From: Hahella sp. KA22
Lineage (GTDB): Bacteria > Pseudomonadota > Gammaproteobacteria > Pseudomonadales > Oleiphilaceae
Direction: 5' to 3'
DNA: 64,000 nt
NCBI RefSeq assembly: GCF_004135205.1
Contig: NZ_CP035490.1
Coordinates: forward strand, 1,567,501 to 1,631,500
Shown here: positions 57,273-64,000 of the stretch, piece after piece
Numbering within the stretch: the first letter of the stretch is position 1
Layout: each line of letters opens with the position of its first letter
Made by a program: the position numbers and the translations under genes
The notes under the pieces: generated by a model
Databases searched by the model: none
What the model saw: the letters and a program-made list of their open reading frames with translations, nothing else
Told to the model about the DNA's origin: nothing

Positions 57273-59738
57273 ATGCTCCCCATCGATCACATTATCCCTG
57301 GGCTTCTAACCACTCTGGAAGCTCACTCCACGGTACTTTTGCAGGCCCCGCCAGGGGCAGGTAAGACTACTCGGGTTCCCTTGGCGCTACTGGGTTCGCC
57401 TTGGCGCGACGACCGTAAAATTCTGATGCTGGAGCCGCGCCGGTTGGCGGCGCGCTCCGCCGCTCGCTTTATGGCGAAGCAACTGGGAGAGCCGGTTGGG
57501 CGTCGGGTTGGTTATCGCACTCGCCAAGACACCAAAGTCTCCGCCGATACTCGTATTGAAGTGGTGACGGAAGGCATTTTGACCCGCCTGATTCAATCTG
57601 ATCCCGCCCTGGAAGACTATGCAGCAGTGCTGTTCGACGAATTTCACGAGCGTTCTCTGCAGGCGGACCTGGGGTTGGCTTTGGTGCGTGAGAGCCAACA
57701 GGCGCTGCGGGAAGATTTGCGAGTGCTGGTCATGTCCGCAACCCTGGATACCGCGCCTCTGGCCAAGCTGCTGGAAAATGCGCCAGTGCTGACCAGCGAA
57801 GGGCGCGCCTATCCCGTGGAAGTGCGCTATCGCCCCTCGCAGCGGGAGCAGCGACCAGTTGAGAAAACGGTTGCGGTGGTGCGAGAGGCGCTGGCGGAAG
57901 AAAGCGGCTCGCTGCTGGTGTTTTTGCCCGGCGTGGGCGAGATTCGACGAGTCCATGACGCCTTGGCGGAGTACTTGCCAAACGGGGTGCGATTAGCGCC
58001 TTTGTACGGCAACCTCAAAGCGGAAGAGCAGGATCAGGCGATTCTGCCTTGCGTGGATGGGGAACGAAAAGTGGTTCTCGCTACGGCCATAGCCGAAACC
58101 AGTTTGACTATTGAAGGCGTGCGGGTGGTAATTGACGCAGGCCTGCAGCGTCGCGCGGTCTTTGACGCCAATAGCGGCATGACCCGCCTCACAACGGGCA
58201 GAGTGTCGAAAGCGTCAGCAGAGCAGCGCAAAGGGCGCGCCGGCAGGCTGGAGCCCGGCGTATGCTATCGTCTCTGGTCGGAGACGGAGCAGCAGGGGCT
58301 GGCCCCTTTTACCCCGGCGGAAATACTGGAAGCGGATTTGGCTCCCTTGGTGCTGGAGCTGGCGCAATGGGGCGTGCGTCAGCCACAGGACTTAGTCTGG
58401 CTTGATTTACCACCGAAGGCGCACTGGCGGCAGGCGGTCGACATGCTGCGCTGGTTGGACGCGCTGGATGAGAGTGGCGCAATTACTTCTCACGGAGAAA
58501 GCCTGCGTGAGTTCGGCGTACACCCCCGTTTGGCGCATATGGTAGTGAAGGGGAAAGCGATAGGCGCGCCAGTCCTGGCGGCTGAAATCGCCGCGCTTTT
58601 GGGAGCGCGCGATCTGCTGGGGCGTGATGCCGGCGCAGATCTACAACAGCGTGTGCGGGCCCTGCGCGGGGAATACAAAGGCGCCGGACTGGATCGGCGA
58701 CGCCTGGAAAGCGTGCGTCAGGACGCGCGCAAGCTTATCGACGGCACAGCCTCTGACGAGCTGGGAATGGATGCGGTCGGCCGCCTACTCGCATTGGCTT
58801 ACCCAGACCGCATCGCCCGGCGGCGCGCTGGCTCAAATCCCCGTTACCAGCTCAGTAATGGACGCGGTGCGGCGCTGGCGGAAGAAGACCCCCTGGGGCG
58901 AGAGACCTGGCTGGTGGCGGCCGATCTTGATGGACAAGCGCGGGAGTCTCGAATTTACTTGGCGGCGGCGCTGAGCCCTGGTGATTTTGAGTTGGATTTG
59001 AGCGCTCATATCGTCACGGAAGATCAGGCGGATTGGGATGATCAGCGCGGCACGGTGGTGGCGCGTCGAGTCAAACGGCTGGGCGCGCTGATTCTGCAAG
59101 AACGGCCGGTTGCGGTGAGTCCGGAGCTGGTCCGGGAAGCGCTGTTGAACGCTGTACGCAGCAAAGGCCTGGACAGCCTGCCGTGGAGCGATGTCGCGCG
59201 GCAGTGGCGCGCCCGAGTGGCTTTAATGCGTAGGCAACAACCGGACGCATGGCCGGAGTTGAGTGATGCCGCCTTGCTGGCGGATCTGGAAAACTGGCTC
59301 GGTCCTTTCCTCAATGGCGTATCCAACTGGGCGGGTCTGCAAAAACTGGATTTGCTGTCAGCCCTGAAAACATTGATTGACTACGCGGCGCAACAAACTC
59401 TCGACACGCAGGCGCCGGTTGCGTTGACAATCCCAACGGGGCAAAAAGTGACGCTGGATTATCTGGCGGAGAGCGGTCCTGTGCTTGCGGCCAAACTACA
59501 GGCGCTGTTCGGTTGGACAGAAACGCCGCGGGTGGCCGGAGGGCGAGTTCCTGTGGTGATTCACTTATTGTCGCCTTCGCAAAGGCCGCTGGCGGTGACC
59601 AGTGATCTAGCCAGCTTCTGGCGCAATAGTTATCCGGATGTACGTAAAGACATGCGCGGCCGTTACCCCAAACACCCCTGGCCGGAAGACCCGTTGACGG
59701 CGGAAGCCAAGCAGGGAACCAAGAAGCAGCAGTTCTGA
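57273..59738 (+). CDS. hrpB: ATP-dependent RNA/DNA helicase HrpB
   Basis: An 821-residue DEAH/RHA-type helicase. Motif I APPGAGKTTRVPLALL, motif II DEFHERSLQ (DEFH instead of DEAH), motif III MSATLDT, motif VI QRKGRAGR. HrpB is a DEAH-box protein of unclear role in RNA metabolism. Start ATG 57273 gives the family N-terminus MLPIDHIIPGLLTTLEA, 13 nt after folA; longer in-frame starts overlap folA and are rejected. Confidence 0.94.
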   Translation: MLPIDHIIPGLLTTLEAHSTVLLQAPPGAGKTTRVPLALLGSPWRDDRKILMLEPRRLAARSAARFMAKQLGEPVGRRVGYRTRQDTKVSADTRIEVVTEGILTRLIQSDPALEDYAAVLFDEFHERSLQADLGLALVRESQQALREDLRVLVMSATLDTAPLAKLLENAPVLTSEGRAYPVEVRYRPSQREQRPVEKTVAVVREALAEESGSLLVFLPGVGEIRRVHDALAEYLPNGVRLAPLYGNLKAEEQDQAILPCVDGERKVVLATAIAETSLTIEGVRVVIDAGLQRRAVFDANSGMTRLTTGRVSKASAEQRKGRAGRLEPGVCYRLWSETEQQGLAPFTPAEILEADLAPLVLELAQWGVRQPQDLVWLDLPPKAHWRQAVDMLRWLDALDESGAITSHGESLREFGVHPRLAHMVVKGKAIGAPVLAAEIAALLGARDLLGRDAGADLQQRVRALRGEYKGAGLDRRRLESVRQDARKLIDGTASDELGMDAVGRLLALAYPDRIARRRAGSNPRYQLSNGRGAALAEEDPLGRETWLVAADLDGQARESRIYLAAALSPGDFELDLSAHIVTEDQADWDDQRGTVVARRVKRLGALILQERPVAVSPELVREALLNAVRSKGLDSLPWSDVARQWRARVALMRRQQPDAWPELSDAALLADLENWLGPFLNGVSNWAGLQKLDLLSALKTLIDYAAQQTLDTQAPVALTIPTGQKVTLDYLAESGPVLAAKLQALFGWTETPRVAGGRVPVVIHLLSPSQRPLAVTSDLASFWRNSYPDVRKDMRGRYPKHPWPEDPLTAEAKQGTKKQQF

Positions 59739-59803
59739 AAGGTTGAGCAACCAAGGACGCGTTAGTTGGGGGGGGCGTTGTTTTAGACGCGCCGTCAATG
59801 TGA

Positions 59804-59823
59804 AGCCAGCGCGGAGGCTGGCT
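59804..59823. terminator. Hairpin between hrpB and ilvD
   Basis: AGCCAGC (59804-59810) pairs with GCTGGCT (59817-59823). No clear T-run on either side, so its role as a terminator is uncertain. Confidence 0.4.
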
Positions 59824-59863
59824 CCGCACTGGTAGGGCGATATCAGACCTGAACTTCTACAGA

Positions 59864-61708
59864 TTACTTAAGTAGCTCTTTATCACGCACGGCGCCTTTA
59901 TCGGCGGACGTCGCCAGCAGTGCGTAGGCTTTCAGTGCCGTAGTCACTTTACGCGGACGTGGTTGCGCAGGCTTCCAGGCGTCGGCGCCTTTGGCTTCCA
60001 TCGCCTGACGGCGCTCGTTGAGCTGCTCTGGCGTCAGACTGACGTTGATGCCGCGGTTGGGAATATCAATGATAATTTCATCGCCTTCCTCGATCAGTCC
60101 GATAGCGCCGCCCGCCGCCGCTTCCGGAGAGCAATGGCCGATGGACAGACCGGAGGTGCCGCCGGAGAAGCGTCCGTCAGTGAGCAGGGCGCAGGCTTTG
60201 CCAAGCCCCTTGGATTTCAGGTAACTGGTGGGATACAGCATTTCCTGCATGCCCGGACCGCCTTTGGGACCTTCGTAGCGAATGATCACCACGTCGCCTT
60301 CTTTCACTTGATCGTTCAGGATGCCTTTTACGGCGTCGTCCTGGCTTTCGAAGATTCTGGCTTTGCCTTTGAACAGCAGAATGCTTTCATCGACGCCCGC
60401 GGTTTTTACGATACAGCCGTCTTCAGCGATGTTGCCGTACAGCACCGCCAGGCCGCCTTGTTGACTGAACGCATGCTCTGCGCTGCGGATACAGCCATTC
60501 TCACGATCCAGATCCAGCGATGACCAGCGTGTAGACTGGCTAAAGGCCTGCTGGGTAGGGATGCCCGCCGGACCGGCTTTAAAGAACTTGTGCAGTTCCG
60601 GATCGTTGTTGCGCATGACATCCCATGCATCCAGCGCGTCTTTCATGGTGTCGCTGTGGACCGTGGGAACGTCGGTATGCAGCAGTCCAGCGCGATCCAG
60701 CTCACCCAGAATCGCCATGATGCCGCCGGCGCGATGCACGTCTTCGATATGATATTTGGGCGTGTTGGGGGCGACCTTACAGAACTGGCCGACTTTCCGC
60801 GACAGTTGGTCGATGTGGGTCATGCTGAAATCCACTTCGGCTTCCTGAGCCGCCGCCAGCAGATGCAGAATGGTGTTCGTGGAGCCGCCCATGGCGATAT
60901 CCAGGGTCATGGCGTTTTCAAAAGCCTTGAAGCTGGCGATGGAGCGCGGCAATACGGAAGTGTCTTCGTCTTGATAGTAGCGTTTGGTCAAGTCGACGAT
61001 GCGGCGCGCTGCGTTCAGGAACAGCTGTTCACGATCGGAGTGAGTCGCCAACGTGGTGCCGTTGCCGGGCAGTGACAGGCCGATAGCTTCAGTCAGACAG
61101 TTCATGGAGTTCGCCGTGAACATGCCGGAACAGGAGCCGCAAGTCGGGCAAGCGGAACGTTCGTATTCTTCGGTCAATTCATCGGACGCGCTGGAGTCCG
61201 CGGCGATGACCATGGCGTCCACTAAGTCCAGTTTGTGCTCGGACAATTTGGTTTTACCGGCTTCCATCGGGCCGCCGGAGACGAAAATAGCTGGAATATT
61301 CAGGCGTAGCGCCGCCATCAGCATTCCGGGAGTGATCTTGTCGCAGTTGGAGATGCACACTAAGGCGTCGGCGCAATGCGCATTAGCCATATATTCCACA
61401 GAGTCGGCGATGATTTCCCGGGAGGGCAGGCTGTATAGCATGCCGTCATGTCCCATGGCGATGCCGTCATCCACCGCGATGGTGTTGAACTCTTTCGCAA
61501 CGCCGCCGGCGGCTTCAATCTCCCGGCACACCAGTTGGCCCAGGTCTTTCAAATGAACATGCCCAGGAACGAACTGAGTAAAAGAGTTCACTACGGCGAT
61601 AATGGGTTTGGAAAAGTCTTCGGTCTTCATACCGGTGGCGCGCCAAAGAGCGCGAGCCCCAGCCATATTACGGCCTTTGGTAGTGGTACTGGAGCGGTAT
61701 TCGGGCAT
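59864..61708 (-). CDS. ilvD: Dihydroxy-acid dehydratase
   Basis: 614 residues. Fe-S enzyme of valine/isoleucine (and leucine precursor) synthesis that dehydrates 2,3-dihydroxy acids. Cluster cysteines in [15 protein letters not shown] and [20 protein letters not shown]-terminal [19 protein letters not shown]. It supplies the 2-oxoisovalerate used by LeuA, encoded far away in this window. Stand-alone, with a divergent HDOD gene. Confidence 0.97.
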   Translation of the reverse strand: MPEYRSSTTTKGRNMAGARALWRATGMKTEDFSKPIIAVVNSFTQFVPGHVHLKDLGQLVCREIEAAGGVAKEFNTIAVDDGIAMGHDGMLYSLPSREIIADSVEYMANAHCADALVCISNCDKITPGMLMAALRLNIPAIFVSGGPMEAGKTKLSEHKLDLVDAMVIAADSSASDELTEEYERSACPTCGSCSGMFTANSMNCLTEAIGLSLPGNGTTLATHSDREQLFLNAARRIVDLTKRYYQDEDTSVLPRSIASFKAFENAMTLDIAMGGSTNTILHLLAAAQEAEVDFSMTHIDQLSRKVGQFCKVAPNTPKYHIEDVHRAGGIMAILGELDRAGLLHTDVPTVHSDTMKDALDAWDVMRNNDPELHKFFKAGPAGIPTQQAFSQSTRWSSLDLDRENGCIRSAEHAFSQQGGLAVLYGNIAEDGCIVKTAGVDESILLFKGKARIFESQDDAVKGILNDQVKEGDVVIIRYEGPKGGPGMQEMLYPTSYLKSKGLGKACALLTDGRFSGGTSGLSIGHCSPEAAAGGAIGLIEEGDEIIIDIPNRGINVSLTPEQLNERRQAMEAKGADAWKPAQPRPRKVTTALKAYALLATSADKGAVRDKELLK

Positions 61709-61875
61709 GGTTATACTCCGTGGTTATTAAAACAGCTAACGAAAAGCACTCATCGGCTACAGGATAGCAAACTTGCCTGACCCCATAAATTCTTTTGCCG
61801 ATCCGGGTCGCCGCATCTTGGATATAGGTCTAGACTTGCTACTGTAGAGTGTGAGCCAACCGGAATGCGCCTCCC

Positions 61876-63141
61876 ATGTCATCAGAATCCCTTGATCAGG
61901 CAAGCTCGGACTTGTCGCGACTGAAGCACTTTTCTCTACTGGCCAAGCTGTCCGACCCGCAGTTGGTGGTTTTGTCCTCGCGAGCGGATTATCGGCGCTA
62001 CTCCAAAGGCGCCAAGATTCTCGATTTGGGAAGTCAGGACAGCTACGACTACTTTTTGCTGGAAGGCGAAGTGGCGTTGACGGCGGAAGATGGACGTACG
62101 GCGCTGATCGCCGCTGCGTCGCAGGCGGCGCGCCAACCCGTCGCGCATTTGCAACCGCGCCGCTATGAGGTCAAAGCGAAGTCGCCCTGTGTGATGCTGG
62201 TGGTGGATCAGCCGACCCTGACCCGCATGCTGAAGGACGCGCCGCTGGATTACCAGATTGGCGAAGGCGTGTCGCAGGTGGACCGCACGGAGCATCCGGC
62301 TTATTCGTTGATCACCTCATTTTACCAGGACTTGAATGCGCATCGGCTGACCTTGCCCAGTCTGCCTGATATGGCGATGCGTATTCGTCATGTCACAGAA
62401 CAACCCAACTTTCACCTCAACGATATCTCCAAAGTGATCGTGCGCGATCCTGTGCTGACGGCGAAATTGATTCGCTCCGCCAACAGCCCTTTGTACCGGG
62501 GCTTCAAAGAAATTGAGTGCTGTGAGGACGCAGTGGTGCGCTTAGGGCTGGACACCACGCGGCAACTGATTACGATTTTCACGCTGCGGGAAATCTTCCG
62601 CAGCAAGAACGCCATGCTGCAAAAACGCATGACTAAGCTCTGGCGACACTCCTCCGATGTGGGGGCGATTTCGTTTGTGCTGGCGCGCATGACGCCGGGC
62701 ATCAAGCCGGAGCAGGCGTTACTGGCGGGTATTCTCCATGACATCGGCGTGGTGCCGGTGATCATGTATGCGGAAGAACATCCGGCGTTGCGGACTCACG
62801 AGGACATGCTGGAGAGCCTGATTATGGAGCTGCGGCAGGAAATCGGCTGCGCCTTGCTTGAGAACTGGGAGTTTCCTGACGCCTTCGTAGCGGCGGCGCG
62901 TCATGCCGAAGACTACATGTACGATTCCGGCCAGGAAACGCCCACCTATGCGGACCTGGTGATCGTAGCGCAGATACACTCATACATTGGCAAGCCGGAA
63001 CACGGCGTCATACCGCCCTTGGATCAGGTCCCCGCCTTCCACAAATTAGCCCTGGGTGAATTATCGCCGCAGCGTAGCCTGCAGGTGCTGCAAATGGCGG
63101 AAGAAGAAATCAACAGCGTGCGGCGTTTGCTGACGGACTAA
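61876..63141 (+). CDS. HDOD-domain protein with N-terminal cNMP-binding-like domain
   Basis: 421 residues. About 15-125: a cyclic-nucleotide-binding-domain-like beta roll (LKHFSLLAKLSDPQLVVLSS then the ILDLGSQD and FLLEGEVAL strands), but the phosphate-binding cassette (FGE...RxA) is not recognisable, so it may not bind cNMP. About 160-360: an HDOD domain beginning LPSLPDMAMRIRHVTEQP with the AILHDIG-like motif LLAGILHDIGVVPV. HDOD proteins are HD-fold signalling proteins that usually lack hydrolase activity; in other bacteria they act in stress and c-di-GMP/second-messenger responses. Function here unknown. Ends 4 nt inside the convergent channel gene. Confidence 0.88.
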   Translation: MSSESLDQASSDLSRLKHFSLLAKLSDPQLVVLSSRADYRRYSKGAKILDLGSQDSYDYFLLEGEVALTAEDGRTALIAAASQAARQPVAHLQPRRYEVKAKSPCVMLVVDQPTLTRMLKDAPLDYQIGEGVSQVDRTEHPAYSLITSFYQDLNAHRLTLPSLPDMAMRIRHVTEQPNFHLNDISKVIVRDPVLTAKLIRSANSPLYRGFKEIECCEDAVVRLGLDTTRQLITIFTLREIFRSKNAMLQKRMTKLWRHSSDVGAISFVLARMTPGIKPEQALLAGILHDIGVVPVIMYAEEHPALRTHEDMLESLIMELRQEIGCALLENWEFPDAFVAAARHAEDYMYDSGQETPTYADLVIVAQIHSYIGKPEHGVIPPLDQVPAFHKLALGELSPQRSLQVLQMAEEEINSVRRLLTD

Positions 63142-63995
63142 ACGTCCGGCGTTTCTTGCGGGTCAGGGCCTTCCGCCCCATCGGAACGACCGTTGTTTTT
63201 GACGCTAACTTCCTCCGCTAATACAGTCATGTGGCGCTCCAGCCGCTCCATCTTCATTTCCAGATCATTCAGCTTGTTAAGAATTTCCAGGTCACGGCGT
63301 ACTTGATCCTTTTCGTCCTGGGAAACAAAAAAGGCGGAAAAACCCGCTGTCAGTAATGAAAATAACGCCATGCCAAGAAGAATCAAAAAGGAGGCGAACA
63401 GCCTGCCGATGGTGCTGGTCGGCACGATGTCGCCATAGCCGACCGTCGTCACCGTCACCCAGGCCCACCAGACTCCATCCCAGGGCGTTTCAATGGCCGG
63501 GTCCAGTCCTGCGATGATAAACCCGGCCATGACAATGACAATAAAACCGATAAACAGCGTGTTGCCCAGATTGTGACGGGATAGAAGGCGTCGCGCGGTG
63601 CCGGAAATCTGCAGCAACAGGCTGAACATAACCAGCAAGCGCAGGGTGCGTAACGCGCCAGCCAGCGGCGAGAACCACCAGATCAGCGGGCAGCCGAACA
63701 GAATGATGATCAGGTTGACCCAATTATTGCGCAGGTAATAGGTTTTATTGTTCACCAGCGCAGTGAGCAGGAGGGTCTCCACAATAAAGAACAGCCAGAT
63801 CAGCCAGTCCGTGATAAGCAGGGCGTCGCCGGATAACTCATCGTTGGCCTGTAAATACCACTCGATAATGATCCAGATCGCCAGCAGCATCATTGGCCAC
63901 TCCAAAATCTGTCCCCAGAATCGGGCGCGTGAATTCTCGGTGGCGGATACGCCGGCCAGGCCGGTGACGATAGGGAGGCGATCGGATAAAGACAT
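63138..63995 (-). CDS. Potassium-channel-like ion transporter
   Basis: 285 residues. About six hydrophobic segments. The selectivity filter TVTTVGYGD (about 186-194), just before the last membrane helix, is the potassium-channel signature. An S4-like ALRTLRLLVMF has only two arginines, so voltage sensing is uncertain. The C-terminal tail (about 230-270) is a charged coiled coil (LNKLNDLEMKMERLERH), which may set the tetramer. The full gene fits within the window; its upstream region is outside. Overlaps the HDOD gene stop by 4 bp. Confidence 0.87.
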   Translation of the reverse strand: MSLSDRLPIVTGLAGVSATENSRARFWGQILEWPMMLLAIWIIIEWYLQANDELSGDALLITDWLIWLFFIVETLLLTALVNNKTYYLRNNWVNLIIILFGCPLIWWFSPLAGALRTLRLLVMFSLLLQISGTARRLLSRHNLGNTLFIGFIVIVMAGFIIAGLDPAIETPWDGVWWAWVTVTTVGYGDIVPTSTIGRLFASFLILLGMALFSLLTAGFSAFFVSQDEKDQVRRDLEILNKLNDLEMKMERLERHMTVLAEEVSVKNNGRSDGAEGPDPQETPDV

Positions 63996-64000
63996 ATTGG

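Overview
The window reads as a chromosomal segment of a gammaproteobacterium, most likely a marine, flagellated member of the Oceanospirillales/Pseudomonadales side of the class. A Hahella-like organism is my guess from remembered gene order; no search was run. Supporting signs are an E. coli-like 23S/5S/RNase P RNA set, a three-gene bc1 complex next to sspAB, a complete dcw cluster ending in lpxC-dciA-M23-secA, and a sodium-type PomAB stator pair.

Layout. 1-1334: the 3' part of a 23S rRNA gene, a 5S rRNA gene and a terminator. 1426-3054: a scar made of the last ~98 codons of dnaE2, cut off by an IS256-family element whose transposase gene carries an internal frame-breaking deletion. 3102-4136: a secreted VWA/PEP-CTERM protein on the minus strand. 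4687-10594: leuA, a probable holD, rimI, a COG3235-like membrane protein, prfC and a TatD-family nuclease. 10640-11703: rplM-rpsI with a structured leader and a terminator. 11906-14477: petABC. 14588-15704: sspAB. 15775-18649 (minus): lpoA-yraN-diaA, divergent from rsmI. 19753-20115: rnpB.

20406-38631 is the division and cell wall cluster: mraZ-rsmH-ftsL-ftsI-murE-murF-mraY-murD-ftsW-murG-murC-ddl-ftsQ-ftsA-ftsZ-lpxC. It is preceded by a promoter and four GTGG repeats spaced exactly 10 bp apart, a textbook MraZ operator. dciA (helicase loader), an M23 peptidase, secA, argJ and mutT follow. 44883-47465 holds moaC-moaD-moaA (no moaE) and ribA. 47550-50774 (minus) is xseB-ispA-dxs for isoprenoid precursors. 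51020-53480 holds pomA-pomB and a PilZ protein, then come a TANGO2-like gene (minus), a TauE/SafE permease, lgt, thyA, folA, hrpB, ilvD (minus), a protein joining a cyclic-nucleotide-domain-like fold to an HDOD domain, and a potassium-channel-like protein (minus).

Most of the window is conserved housekeeping DNA, and I do not see a convincing novel system. The points most worth a second look are the dnaE2/IS256 scar beside the rRNA operon, the orphan VWA/PEP-CTERM protein, the divergent holD, several regulatory hairpins (rplM leader, sspA leader, moaD-moaA spacer, a possible lpxC terminator inside dciA), the PilZ protein beside pomAB, and the unstudied cNMP-like/HDOD and channel pair at the right end.
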